Below the pieces are notes generated by a model that saw only the letters and a program-made list of their open reading frames with translations, had not been told where the DNA came from and searched no databases. From Warburgia ugandensis (lineage: Eukaryota; Streptophyta; Magnoliopsida; Canellales; Canellaceae): a DNA stretch of 64,000 nucleotides. The position numbers and the translations under genes are program-made. The stretch spans positions 44,840,001-44,904,000 of the forward strand of contig CP141127.1 in NCBI GenBank assembly GCA_035236585.1. Reading direction: 5' to 3'. This document shows positions 25,034 through 38,324 of this stretch, one piece after another (position 1 is the stretch's first letter; each line of letters opens with the position of its first letter).

Positions 25034-28000
25034 CTAATTGAAAATCATTACATACTTAGCCCATTCATTTTGTATTTCATTGAGATTTACTTTGGAGTAA
25101 CTTTTCTTGTTTGCCCACTCAAAAAGTACAGCAACCTAAAATAAAACACATTTAATTAAGCTAAAAGATATTAGCTAGATGCATAAAACCTATAGAAATA
25201 TAAGATCATGCAAAATAAAAAGTATTCTACCTTTTTTAAATGGGAGACAAGAGTACAAACAAATATTAGGATTCTCATGTACCTTATGACATAATACCCA
25301 CACTCCTAATTATACTATTGTTTAAGGCACTATGCAACAAGGACAACAAAAAAGAACTCATAAATATCATTTTTAATAATGTAAGTTTAATTAGTAATAA
25401 CTTAGAGTAATTAACTATTTCATATAACTTGACATTCTTCCACATGAGTTTTGGTGGTTGTAAAGTCTCGGTCACCATAGCCCATCCCCACCAAGTCCTG
25501 CAATTTTAAACTTCAAATGCATTATAAATGAATTACAAATTACTTATCTACACATAAAATATGAAAAAAAATATGATTACTTATTTATAATATCTGTGAA
25601 GGTGGGGCGAATGTGCGCTTCACATGAATCAAAAATTAAAACATGACCACCATGCACATCCAAAATGCACAGCATCCATTGAGACCTACATAGACAATCA
25701 TATGGATTCTAATGGAAGTTGACAATCCCTAAATAAGGAATAAATTGGCAAGAAAATAAGAAAATTAAAAGTTACCAGCTATTATAGGGAATCATTAAAC
25801 CTTGTCCTTGAGAGTAGTGAAACAAGCTTGGAAAAATGTCCTTAATACGCCTCTCTATTAGCCATTGCTCTGTTGCTCTTGAAATGATGCCAGGGTCAAG
25901 GAATTGGTAAAGTAGACTCACCCTCAAAAAGGCTAATAGCATCATTCAAAAAGTTACATAAAAGAAATAATCATTACATATACCATTAATATATAACATG
26001 TAATAAAATACCAAATGATTTACAAGCAAGTATGTGCATATACCCGATGTAGGAGATAATATGATGGTGCTCAAGCTGATCCCATAGGCAAACTTATAAT
26101 AGGTCCTCTGTTATAAGTGGCACTTCAAAAATGTCCTTAGCAAACACTTCCCGCTTGATTTGTATAAGATTGATTGCCATATTGTCGTTGATTATACCAT
26201 AGATTAACCTAAGGGATCTAGGCATGTTAGGTTGGACTTCCACACGCTCATGTGTCGGCTGCTGTAAAAGATGTAAAAAATTTCAACTAAATAATATAAT
26301 ATTAATCTATGAAGAGGGCCTAATTTATGATGAAAGAAAAACCAAAAAACATATAAGTACCTGTTCCATTGGTGCAGCAACAAAAGGTGACAGTGGAATG
26401 GCAACAATCTCGGTGCCACATTTTGTTGTTGACTAATTGTATAGAGTTATTAAACAATTAAGTGATGTATTTAACTAAAAATTATTAATGAGAAAGGTAC
26501 GTGGTATGATAAGATACATACCGTGGACTCTATGGGAATTACTAGTGCCTCCGACCAAGCATCATGGTATGCAATTGCCTCCCTAACAGTTATAATATTT
26601 TCCATTTCTAATGGGAATGGTAGGCATGCATTAGCATTCAAAGCCATGGTAATGGACACCTGCTTAGTATGTGGTGGCATACTAATTCCATGCAAAACAT
26701 TTGATTCATGATCATAGCATGAAACAACTGCCATGATATTTTGATGGGAAACTAAGGCCAACAGGCATTGACCCGCTTACAAATCAAATATACAATACAG
26801 AAGTTGAGATATAGAATTATTACAAATGGACAATGAAAATTTATAATTTTGTCAATGTATACCTCGTAGGTATGAATTTCCATTTTGAGGGGAGGCAGAT
26901 GTCCTTCATTATCTTCTTTAGATGGGGAATTGTAGCTCGCATGTGATAAAGCAATTTACGCAATAGCTTCATCTACAAGCTTGTTGCCAATACACCCCAC
27001 TGAACATGCCACCTTCCAGGGGATGGAGTGATCAATGGGTTGGGTAGTCCTAGCTTTTTTTTGCTGTCAAGCAAATGCACTACAATTAGAAAGAATATAT
27101 ATATAAGTATAGTAGCATTAAATTGAATAGGACAAATTGTCATAGATGCTTATTTCGCTCTCTTCTAAACAAGCATAGCCCATCCTAGATAGGTAGTGCT
27201 GCATATTTATTTCATCCACCTTTCTTCCCCTTGCACTATTCGCCTAAACATTTTGACATGCGTGATCAAGTGCACTAATTGAACTTTACATGTAATTAAA
27301 AGAATGAAGCATCGTTTCTAAACATACCTCAAACTCAGAGAAGGTACAATTCTGTACAAATGCATTCTAAGCCACCTACATCAATGATGTTGGAGTAAAT
27401 TAAAGGCACCGTGTACAGCCTTTTATGGATCATTGACATTTGGAGCTATGTAATTGGGGACAAGGTAGTTCTTCCATTTTCTCCATTGTTCACCTGCCCC
27501 TTGTAAAGTACATGTCTTCTTATCATCCGACAAGTCAAAGGCAGACTACAAATTGAACATATCAAATTACTATATCTAAAAAATAAGGAAATTTATAATG
27601 TAAATAATAAATGTGCTTAATGTTTACATACCTTCACCATTTCCTATATTGAATCTTTTGTCAAGGATGGCACATGTCTCCAATCCTCAAAATTGATAGA
27701 AACCATGTTTCTTATTGTAGGGCAGAGGAAACCACTATAAGTAGGGGCACTCTCACTAGTCTCTTGCCCTCTACTATTGTATTGGATAGTTTCTTTAATT
27801 CCCTTCAACTTTCTCTTAATACCTTTTCCATTACTGTTCCTCCTCTGCCCTTCCTTTTTGGAGTAGTGCTCATGTTGGCCTACTTGTTCATGCTCTTCAA
27901 TGTGGCCATAATCTTTAGGTTGATGTTCTTCTCATTCCTTCATTACTACAAAGATACCCTCAATGACATTAGAACAAAAAAAGCTATGTAACGAATTTAA
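25034..28000 (-). pseudogene. CACTA second gene: transposase-like (PF03004-type), DUF8039-like and Ulp1/C48 protease-like segments
   Basis: Read by eye as several minus-strand exons. From about 27770 to 27660 comes SAPTYSGFLCPTIRN with FEDWRHVPSLTKDSI, and near 27500 GAGEQWRKWKNYLVPNYIA. Both resemble the plant En/Spm transposase-like family PF03004. At 26471-26761 CYDHESNVLHGISMPPHTK with LPFPLEMENIITVREAIAYH resembles DUF8039. From 25910 to 25034 comes a Ulp1-like C48 peptidase end: PYNSW, QWMLCILDVHGGHVLIFDS, a QNSCG cysteine motif, and the terminal NLNEIQNEWAKYV before the stop at 25034. Ulp1 enzymes cleave SUMO from proteins. Here the usual catalytic His of HW is Gln (codon 25679-25681), while the Asp and Cys motifs remain. 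At least five in-frame stops show it is dead. Exon borders and the start are uncertain. Confidence 0.78.
26471..26761 (-). CDS. Open exon of the second CACTA gene (DUF8039-like, 96 codons)
   Basis: The longest uninterrupted piece of the second gene. The segment HGISMPPHTKQVSITMALNA followed by FPLEMENIITVREAIAYHDAW has the pattern of DUF8039 (HG-x-P-LP then VPVP-x-DEIITV-x-DA). DUF8039 is common in plant transposon-borne ULP proteins and has no known function. The open frame runs past the likely exon ends (the last dozen residues look intronic), so the real exon is shorter. Part of the pseudogene spanning 25034-28000. Confidence 0.6.
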   Translation of the reverse strand: MALVSHQNIMAVVSCYDHESNVLHGISMPPHTKQVSITMALNANACLPFPLEMENIITVREAIAYHDAWSEALVIPIESTVCILSYHVPFSLIIFS

Positions 28001-28397
28001 AGAAACCAAACCAATGTCCCTAATGATCGTAGTTTAAGTAAAAAAATAACTAAAGGAGACTCCCTCCCCATCCATTCACATAAACATACAATATCTAACA
28101 TACTCAACAAACTAACCTCAACGAAAATAGATAGAGGATGGATGAAAAGCATTTCCCTACTTAGTATAGATATTTGTAAAGGGGCTACAAATCCCATAAA
28201 CCTTTCAATAGTCTTTAACTCCACTGATTCAAGTTCATATCTCTTAGTGGGTGTAGTTATTCACAAATAGTGAAAAGCTTAAATTATGCTAGATGTTCAT
28301 CTACATATTTACGTGTGCACAATTCATGCACCAAGTTCCATCCCATAATTGAATTGCAAGTATGTAGGACCTATGGATATCGATCATTAAGTATTAT

Positions 28398-31308
28398 AGA
28401 GACATGCCCTTTTTTGGGTTTTCTATGAATTTTTAAATGCAATATTTAAATTTCTAAGGTGGGATGCATCCCTATTTGAAAAACCATTTTATAAAAACCA
28501 TGCAATGCAGCAAAAAATCTTTAGTTTTAAACTCATTTTTAAAACCCCGACTGTCATTTACTTTCACAACAATCAAAGTAGTAGTTTGAAAATCTTCAGA
28601 AATCATAAATATTTTTCCCCAGGTCTATCCAGTCACACCACACAACCCAATTGTAAATAAATACATGTCCAAAAGGTTGAGAGTTTACTTATATGTATAA
28701 TTGTCTCCTTTGCTTATTCACTTTCTCATAGCACTAATATCTCCTAAGACGTCTTCTATTTGTGAGTGGAACTATCCTAAAAAATGTTAAGGATAGGGTG
28801 AGTATATACTATACTCAGTAGGAGTCTATCACTACTAGTTTTGCAATGCATGCTACATTTAAAATCATATGCTCCTAAAAACATGTGCATGTTCGAACAA
28901 TCTCGTTCAATATCGATATTAAAAACCACTGTCGAATTGAAATACTGACGACTTAAACAATAGCATAATCCAAGTCGGAAGTATCATATATCATAATCAT
29001 AATGATATGCATAAGATGCTCAACTGAATCCAACTCATGGATATCTGGTATGGTCGAGCAACCTCATGTCATGCCATATGCAATGCAAATAAATCCTCAA
29101 ACCATAGGGTCCAACTATGCCCACAACCTCACCGCCGTGTGGTCCCCGAGTACCTAGGGACACAAGATCGTATACCTCCACTGGGCATATGACACTTTGA
29201 CCCAATGCCGTGATACCAGTGGTAGCCCCCTGTACCACATGCAGTCGAAGCAGGGACATGCCCTTTTTGGGCGTGGTACCCATCCACCTAATAGTGGTAG
29301 AGGCTGGGAGGCCACCCCAAACCTCTCGGCATAGCGAACACGAGCTTATCAGCCCAAATCATATCAGATCAAACAAGCGAAAACCTCTTTTTCAAAACCT
29401 GTCCTCTTTGGGTCCCTCACAACTGCCTACCCAGCGTCTTTTGGGCACTCCAGTGTCTTTTGGTAACCCTCAAGGACAAGCAACCTTTCAAAACCTCAAT
29501 GCTCACAAATCATGCAATATATGCATTTGTTTGCAAAACATATCTATGCATAATGTATATGCAATTATTTGCAAAACATATCTATGCATAATGTATATGC
29601 AATTATTTGCAAAACATATTTATGCATAAAGCATTTATCATATGTATGCTGAATTAAGTCATGCTAAACAAGTTATATAACTTATACTTGAAATATGCAT
29701 AAAACAATCATGGCTCTTTTAAAAAGTCTAGTAGCAATAGAGCACCTACCTCAAAGTCTCCAGGAGTCGCATCCTTTATCACTTTAAGCTGTCCCTGGGT
29801 CTCACTTATAAACTCCTTGGTATGGATGGATACAAGGAGTCCTTATTAATTTCAATCCATTTAGTCATTAGATCGGTAGCTCTGCCTATTGGGTCCATGG
29901 TCCTTGCCTAATTCATTCGTCAGGCTAGATCCTATAATATGGACCTACTTATTCAATAGTTAAATTCTATAAATGGTCTTATGATCCTAATTTTAAAGTC
30001 TCATTAGGTCTACGTGTCCCGATTCCCAGGACACCCGTGCATCCTAGTTGAACCGCGACTGCCTCACGTGCGTGTGCGCCTAAAGGCCGTGCCAGAGACC
30101 GCGTTTTGCACACGCACATGCATGCTCAAGTGACGCGCTATGACATGCATCATCACACAGACGCACCCTGTAGCATGGCGTGTCTCAACTCCCAGGGCAC
30201 CCCGTGCATCTTGGTCGAGCTAGGACCCTGTGTCCCATGTCGTGCACGTACCCGAAGGCCGCACCTGAGACAGTGTTCGCACGTGCACAAGCATGCCTAA
30301 GTGACGCGCTATGATGCGCGTCCTAGATGACCTCACCCAAACACACCTTGGCATAGTCAAAATGTGCCTTGGCACCAAGGCCACCCATGTGTCCCGGTCG
30401 AGCTTGGACTGTGCTTGGGACACACCGAGGCCACTCACATACACAATCGCGTGCCCTCATGCACAGTGGCATGCCTGGGGTTCGTCCATGGGCTCAGTCG
30501 AGTGTGCATCACGCACCATGCCCAGGACCGTCTCCCTCGTCGGTCCGGTCTTGGGTTCTGCAATTTTCGGCAGGAAAATGCTAGGTCTGGCTTGGTTTTT
30601 ACCTGGGGAAGTGGAAGGGAAGGACAACTTACCTGGGCAGCCAGTGATGGCACTCCCCGCGCCTGGTCGTCCTCCATTCCGGTTCTGAAAACCTCATGCC
30701 ACCGGAATTTCGTGAAGAGGAAACCCCCATGCCAAGATCCGAAAGGGAAGAGAGGGGAATGGGGAGAATGGCAATGGCTGGCCTGCCTTGGCCTGGCTAT
30801 TGCCGGAAAACATAGAGGGATGGGCTTTGAGACAGGTTTCTGATTTTGCAGGAAACCCTTGTCTCAAAACAACCGGAAAAACCGTGTTTTTGGAGAGGGG
30901 GAGTTGGGGTTTTTATAGAGGGGTGAAGGCAGTGCCCCTCAATGGCGGTGGCAGATCCCTCTAGAAAAATCAGGATTTAGGGTTGCTGGAGGGCTCTTGA
31001 GGTTGAAGACGACAGGGGGTGCTGTTATCAAAACGGCCCCCTGCATTTTTCGTCCTTTTTTTCGTTTTTCTATTTAATTTTCAGAAATACCCCTATCTTT
31101 AAATGGCTATAACTTCTTTATACGAACTCCGTTTTGGGTGATTTTTGAGGCGTTGGATTCCATTTTTCGAGTAGAATCTAATGGTACTAAGTTCCCTCAA
31201 AAATTCCTTTGTTTACTATTTTAAATAAAGTGAAACATTTAACTCTGTTTATTTCCTATAGAATGTTCAATTTTTGTTAAAAATAGTGTAAATTGCTCAG
31301 GCATTACA
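28398..31308 (-). repeat. 3' LTR of element D
   Basis: Family member with the stem-loop at 28798-28817, a GC-rich core at about 29990-30800, and a TATA-like box on the minus strand (CTCTATAAAAACCCC, 30907-30921). It ends GGCATTACA before the polypurine tract. The GC-rich core opens chance reading frames on both strands. Confidence 0.82.
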
Positions 31309-34300
31309 TTATTACCCCCTTAAATGAATTTCGTCCTCAAAATTCCATAAATTGTCATCTTCAAGGTATTTTATCTCTTAGATAACTTCTTGGTGAATGC
31401 ACTCCCTCCTTAGGAATCAAATATAGGCTCAACCTCAATTTATCATTTTTGTTGTTCCTTCTACAAGGCCTTACCTATAAGGGCTGCTTTCGCTGCATAC
31501 TCTGATGCATACTCTCATACGTGCCAGTTTAACAATATCGGTTACTAGCTGTAATTCATCTATCTCGAAATCCTTAAATGCCCATACTTTTCTCATCGTG
31601 TATAGGATATACTTTTCTCATCGTGTATAGGATAGTCTCCTAGTAGGATCATGCTTCTATATTCATGTATAAATTACTCCATACTTCTTTCAAGATCATA
31701 TTTTCTCATAGTCCTTTCTGAATATCATAGGATGATCCCTTTTTCTTCTTGTCATTCATCTAGTGATCTATTCATCATCCACATCTCCTTCTAATGGTTG
31801 GTTATATGTCAATAGTAAGAGTCCAAAAAATTTCCCTCTTTCTATTGTATCTAACTTGGCTTCTTATCTTTTATATTTGTCCTCAAGATACTTCAATAAC
31901 TGATATGGTATCATGTGCTCTACAGCTAAACTCTTAATTAACTTTGAATTTCAACTGTCTGTCGTTTTCCATATGTGACTTTATTCCTTGACCAAAGTTA
32001 CATTCAAAATAAAATTATGAAAGTCAATTTGTACCATCTTCCATTGAGGACCTTATCATATACTGAAAGTAAAATGTCCTAACTCTATATCCAGTTTCAT
32101 AATTATTAAACGCTTTTCTCATGTCAAACGTTAATGGTCGATTCATCATCATGGGTCAAATGTTCTTGTCCAAAGGCCTTATCTTACTATCCACATCAAT
32201 TTGTCATTAGGATTTTCAATAATGTTCCCATTTATGCAAAGCAAAAACTCTCTTATTCATAACCGAGTACCCTTACCAGGTCATGGTTGAATCCTTTGTC
32301 ATCATCCTTTTTGTCCTTTCTTTGCTTGATGGTTTTCTTCGTAACCTTTTAGTCCAAAAGCTCTATACTCAATCCAGTAGGGTTAGTCCTTAGGAAATTC
32401 CTTCAATTGATTTTTCGTACTTGGTATATGCTCATAACAACTAACTATTTGTCTGAAAGGCAATGTAACATCAAATCTCACCTTATATTGTGCTGGCCAT
32501 TTCACCTTTTCTCCTTCCATCCCCTATATCAATATATTGTTTAATCTTTTATCAATGCTTTATCGTCAATCATGCAGTCTGTATTGTCAGGAGGTATCCT
32601 CATAAGTAGTGATTTTCTCAATTCCTCAAATTTTATCCTTCAAGTGCCTTCTCATACTTATTACCTCAAGTCATGCTGAAGCTATTAAATCATCAAATTT
32701 GAAAACACTCAGGTAAGCACGGAACATTTTTGTAGTCATATAGAAAGACTTTATTTGATTACCCATTGATCTCTTTCTAGATGTATCTTTGTCATAAGCT
32801 CAGGGGTCTCCAAATTTATCAGTACTTATTTGCCTTCCTTTTCAATCAAAGTCAGCAGTATTTTTTTTTCAGACTCAAAGTAATTTCTTTACCTTGTCAT
32901 GGTAGCCATTAAGGTTTGAAAAATGTTTCCCATTGGTTTAGATCACTTCTTATTTTTGCTCCTATCTCAGTTGCAATTGTCTTCATCAACTGACCTCATA
33001 CCCTCAATTGACTTAGTCTAACAAGTATATCTTTTAGGTAAAACTCATGCCCAAATACTTATAATATCCCTCTGAGTATATAACTTCGACTACTAACTCA
33101 TAGATACTAACATACTTGATTTATTAGGGTGGGATATCTTTGGTCAATAGTGCTCTAAAGGTAATGACTAAATAATGGTCTTAAGATATTTGGTCTTCCA
33201 ATTTATGATAGCAGGACCTTCATTTGATCCTTGATGGTACCCTACTTGCTAAATGGACAGTCACTGTCCTGGCTTAATTCCTTTTTCAATATACTTTATT
33301 GGCAAGGTGGGATATCACCAAATTTTCCTTTTTATGGACTATATCCATTGGTGTTCCTCATAAGTTAATGGATCTGATAAGAATCTAATTGTAATAATTG
33401 ATATCAAACCATTTGTAGAAGTTTAACTTCTAGTTGGTCGCCATTCTTCTTTGAAAATTTCTTATCACATAATCTCCTGATATTCGATACTCTACTCAAA
33501 GTCTTAAACCCCATATGGTTTCTTTCTATTATACTCTTTTACAATAAGATCACCAACTCATCTATCATCATTCCTCCAAAGTTGATTGGTTTATCTTCCC
33601 ACTCGATTCAAGATGAAAGATTTGTATGTATCTTCATAAAGTCATGATCTTCTTCTTTTGAATATTCAATATTCATTGAATACTTGGTAGTTACATCTCT
33701 ATTTCTTTCTTTCTTTTCTCCAAATTCCTCATTTTTGTCTACCCAGATCAATGTCTTCATGTGCTTTGTTGCATATAATCGATATTACATCTACTGCTTT
33801 ACTTAACAGATATGATAAACTGAATGCTTCTAAGAAATTCTAAACTGTCTTAAGATCATTGAAATCCTCAATTGCCTATAGCCTCAATAAAATCCATACA
33901 CTGTCTTAATAATGTCATGGATCTTTTGGTAACACTGTCGAATATAGTTCCCTATCATATTCGTGTTATATTCTTCATAATATGTCACTTGTATACATCT
34001 TCTGATTTGCTCCATAATACTCAAGTAGTTATTATTCGATATCACTTCACTTTTCATGAGACTCCAATTAAGGTATCCAAACCTTTGTGATCTAGAATGA
34101 GTCACAGTTATTTCCTAATATTATCTTGCATTCTCATCCCTCTTAGATTATCATCAAAATTTTCTCAAAGTCTTTCTTTTACATCCCTTATCATACTCAT
34201 ATTATATCCCTACGATAGTGTACTCATATTCTGATATTCTTTATGATGGTAAGATAGCCACCTAGGTTCTTCAATTTTCTCACCTTTGATGAGATTACTT

Positions 34301-34333
34301 TATCACAGGTCAGCACTATCTACTAACAAGTCC
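31309..34333 (-). pseudogene. Internal region of element D
   Basis: Starts with a polypurine tract on the minus strand (AAGGGGGTAATAA beside the LTR) and the GGACGAAATTC word common before gypsy 3' LTRs. The remaining 3 kb is pyrimidine-rich on the plus strand, hence purine-rich in the element's sense. No pol motif could be read. Its two ends are the same sequences found in the shorter internal parts of cluster E. Broken. Confidence 0.65.
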
Positions 34334-36469
34334 ACTAGGGTCCAACTATGCCCACGACCTCACCGCTGTGTAGTCCCCGGGTACATAAGGACACAGGATC
34401 ATATACCTCCACTGGGTATATGACACTTTGACCCAGTGCCGTGACACCAGTGGTAGCCCCCTGTACCACATGCAGTCGAAGCAACGACATGCCCTTTTTG
34501 GCCATGGTACCCATCCACCTAATAGTGGTAGAGGCTGGGAGTCCACCCTAAACCTCTCAGCATAGCGCCCATGAGCTTATCAGCCCAAATCATATCAGAT
34601 CAAACAAGCGAAAACCTCTTTTTCAAAACCTATCCTCTTTGTGTCCCTCAAAACTGCCTGGCCCTCACAACTGCCTACCGAGCGTCTTTTGGGCACTCCA
34701 GCATCTTTTGGTAACCCTCAAGGACATGCAATCTTTCAAAAACTCAATGCTCACAAATCATGCAATATATGCATTTGTTTGCAAAACATATCTATGCATA
34801 ATGTATATGCAATTATTTGCAAAACATATTTATGCATAAAGCATTTATCATATGTATGCTGAATTAAGTCATGCTAAACAAGTTATATAACTTATACTTG
34901 AAACATGCATAAAACAATCATGGCTCTTTTAAAAAGTCTAGTAGCAATAGAGTACCTACCTCAAAGTCTCCAGGAGTCGCGTCCTTTATCACTTTAACCT
35001 GTCCCTGGGTCTCACTTATAAACTCCTGGGTATGAATGGATACAAGGAGTCCTTATTAATTTCAATCCATCTAGTCATTAGATCGGTAGCTCTGCCTATT
35101 GGGTCCATGGTCCTTGCCTAATTCATTCGTTAGGCTAGATCCTATAATATGGACCTACTTATTCAATAGTTAAATTCTATAAATGGTCCTATGATCCTAA
35201 TTTTAAAGTCTCATTAGGTCCACGTGTCCTGGTTCCCAGGACACCCGTGCATCCTGGTTGAATTGCGATTGCCTCACGTGCATGTGTCCCTAAAGGCCAT
35301 GCCAGAGACCGCGTTATGACATGCATCATCACACGGACGCACCTTGTAGCATGGCACGTCTCAGCTCCCAGGGCACCCCGTGCATCCTGGTCGAGCTAGA
35401 ACCTTGTGCCCCATGTTGCGTATGTACCCGAAGGCCGCACCTGGGATAGTGTTTGTACGTGCACAAGCATGCCTAAGCAACGCGCTATGACGCGCGTCCT
35501 GGATGACCTCGCGTGAATAGACCTTGGCGTAGTCGAAATGTGCCTTGGCTCCCGGGCAGCCCATGCATCTCGGTCAAGCCTGGACTATGCTTGGGACCCA
35601 CCGAGGCCACCCCCATACACTGTCGCGTGCCCTCGTGCATGGTGGCGTGCTTGGGGTCCGTCCATGGGCTCAGTCGTGTGTGCATCACGCACCATGCCCA
35701 GGATTGTCTCCCTCGTCGGTCCAGTCCTAGGTTCTGCAATTTTCGGCAGGAAAATGCTAGGTCTGGCCTTGTTTTTACCTGGGGAAGTGGAAGGGAAGGA
35801 CAACTTACCTGGGCAGCCGGTGATGGCCCCTCCCCGCGCCTGGTCGTCCTCTGTTCTGGTTCTGAAAACCCCATGCCACCAGAATTTCGTGAAGAGGAAA
35901 CCCCCATGCCAAGATCGGAAAGGGAAGAGAGGGGAATGGGGAGAATGGCAATGGCCGGCCTGACTTGTCCTGGACATTGCCGGAAAACACAGAGGGACGG
36001 GCTTTGAGATAAGTTTCCGATTTTGCCGGAAACCCCTGTCTCAAAACAACCGGAAAAATCATGTTTTTGGAGAGGAGGAGTTGGGGTTTTTACAGAGGGG
36101 TGAAGGCAGTGGCAGATCCCTTTAGAAAAATCAGGATTTAGGGTTGCTGGAGGGCTCTTGAGGTTGAAGACGATAGGGGGTGCTGTTATCAAAACGGCCC
36201 CCTGCATTTTTCGTCCTTTTTTTAGTTTTTCTATTTAATTTCCAGAAATACCCCTATCTTTAAATGGCTGTAATTTCTTCATACGAACTCTGTTTTGGGT
36301 GATTTTTGAGGCGTTGGATTTCATTTTTTGAGTAGAATCTAATGGTACTAAGGTCCCTCAAAAATTCCTTTGTTTACTATTTTAAATAAAGTGAAACATT
36401 TAACTCTGTTTATTTCCTATAGAATGTTCAATTTTCGTTCAAAATAGTGTAAATTGCTCGGGCATTACA
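34334..36469 (-). repeat. 5' LTR portion of element D
   Basis: Aligns with 29110-31308 at high identity, including the GC-rich core and the tATA-region sequence near 36090, and ends GGGCATTACA. No gene is assigned despite long open frames on both strands. Confidence 0.78.
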
Positions 36470-37594
36470 ACTTCCAAGTAGTTTGGTTATGTTATACATG
36501 CCTTTGAAAAGAATTGAATGAAAGAATATGGAAAATCAAATCTATAAAAGGCAAATGCTTAGGAAAGCATTGAAAAGTAATGCATGAAAAATTCAAGGAA
36601 ATGGGAGCATTTAGAATACTCTAGTTTTAAGATAAAAGGAAATAAGACATGTATTGGGCTAAGTTCGCATGGACATGTTAGCCAAGTAAATGAATATATA
36701 TTATTGCCTTTTTAAGCTTTAAAACCTTTAAATGGACTATATTATGTCATTAACCACTTCATAAACTCTAGAAATATGAAGCATACAACTGTTGTTGATT
36801 AATTCAATCATGCATTTGATAAGGTTCAAGTAGAATCACAAAGATTGGTAGTTAATTCCATTGTTGAACTTTATAAATTCTGCCATGTGATGATTTGCAT
36901 GTTTCATGCTTTTGGTTATGAATACTTTAGAAATGGAATTTCCATGCAAGCATCATGTTTTGAATTTATGAATGAGATTTATTTTTTTCCTAAAGCTGGG
37001 GCATGTGTTTGATATTATGAAATAAATAAGAATCTTTTTCTAATTAGATTGGATTTGACTCAGCTATGAATCTTATTCACCAACTCAGCTAGTAGAAAAC
37101 TTACCAAAAGATTTCATATGACTAATAACATTGGTAAATGTAGTAATAGATTTCAAAAATAGAATCAGTACTTTTCATCATAAAATTATTCATAGTTATG
37201 GATTGCCTATCGGTTGTCCCAAAATTCTTCAGCTGATGTGTAGGTTGACATTGGATTGAATTCATTAACGTCTAAAGCATAAACTCATGGTTTTGGCATT
37301 GTGAGTAATTTTAAAGCTACACCACCTATCCTAAGAGAGATTGGTCTAGATTTAACTAGGAAAGCAAATTAGAATAAAATGGAAGCATACAGAGGAGTTA
37401 CTAGATGCTATTCCAAGAAATGTTAACAAAAGAAAAGAGGAACCAATCAAGCATGCCTGTAAGATCGCACTTGTTAGCTTTGATTTGTTTGAATGAATAC
37501 CTCCAAAGCTAGGATTTTTACAGGAATCACTTAATTCTCTGTAGAAAACCATGAAATTAGTCATTGAGAATAAATAAACTAATAACAGTAAATG
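36470..37594. other. AT-rich CACTA interior, nothing recognised
   Basis: About 1.1 kb without a convincing frame or repeat edge. A short stretch near 37296-37325 (GTGAGTAATTTTAAAGCTAC) resembles one near 57961 outside the CACTA element, so part may be an older dispersed repeat. Confidence 0.4.
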
Positions 37595-38230
37595 GAGGTA
37601 CCCCCCACCCCATTGGTAAGATCCTCTCTCTCAACCCCCCACCTCCCCCCTCTCTAGTACCTTAGCCGAACCCCCTCCCTTCCCCCACCTCCCCCTCTCC
37701 AGTCCTCACTCAAACCCCCTTCCTACCCCCACCTCCCCCTCTCCGGTCCCCACATGAACCGCCACCCTGCCACCCAACTCCCTCCTCTCTGATATACCCA
37801 ACCTTCCCCTTCTCAAGTTCCCACCTGATCCCCCTCCTTGCCCCATACCTCCCCCCTCCTCGATACCCCACCCAAACCTCCACCCTACCCCCTCTTCAAT
37901 GTCCCACTTGAACCCCCAACCCCTCTTTAGTCCCTACCCAAACACACTCCCCTCCTCCCCTCCCTCGTCAGAAAACATGCCCCCGCCTGCTCAAACAATT
38001 CCCCTCCTTACCCCAACCTCACCGGAACACATCCACTGCCCCCAAGCCCCTGCTGTCCGAACCTAACTCCCCTCCCCCACCATGCCGAAACACATCCACA
38101 CCACTTGTCATCTGAACCCAACTCCCCTCCCCCTGGCCTAACCAAACATAGCTCCCCTCCTCCCCTACCCAGCCCTCCTCGTGGGACACAGCTCCCCTAC
38201 CTAACCCCTCCCCCAGCCAACTAGGTACAT
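37595..38230. repeat. C-rich degenerate minisatellite, about 45-bp period
   Basis: About 630 bp with almost all C and T and very few G on the plus strand. The word CACCTCCCCC recurs at about 37640, 37686 and 37730, with diverged copies continuing at similar spacing. The runs of four to seven C mean the minus strand is G-run rich. Confidence 0.8.
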
Positions 38231-38324
38231 ACCGCCTTCTTCTGTTCTATCTTCTCCCTTTTTTTTTGTCTGAGGTGGGATGTCTATTTCATGGTTTAAA
38301 TATGGGTGAATAAAGTTTCATTTA

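Larger units (their letters stand above)
28398..36469 (-). mobile_element. Element D: Ty3/gypsy retroelement inside the CACTA element (fossil)
   Basis: Seen: an LTR of about 2.9 kb (28398-31308), a polypurine tract next to it, about 3 kb of internal sequence, and part of a second LTR (34334-36469) in the same direction. The edges match cluster E and the solo LTR at 53949 (GGGTTTTC near the start, GGGCATTACA at the end). The element reads on the minus strand. It is broken. I could not find a matching 5-bp duplication, and the left edge is uncertain by several bases. Confidence 0.8.

Noticed and set aside
35485-36207. 240-codon open frame on the minus strand, with others on both strands
   Set aside because: It lies in the GC-rich core of a gypsy LTR where stop codons are rare. 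Frames are open on both strands at once, sibling LTRs do not keep the same frame, and no protein motif is seen.
28390-36475. Target-site duplication for element D
   Set aside because: ACTTC follows the right edge but nothing equal precedes the left edge, which is itself diverged.
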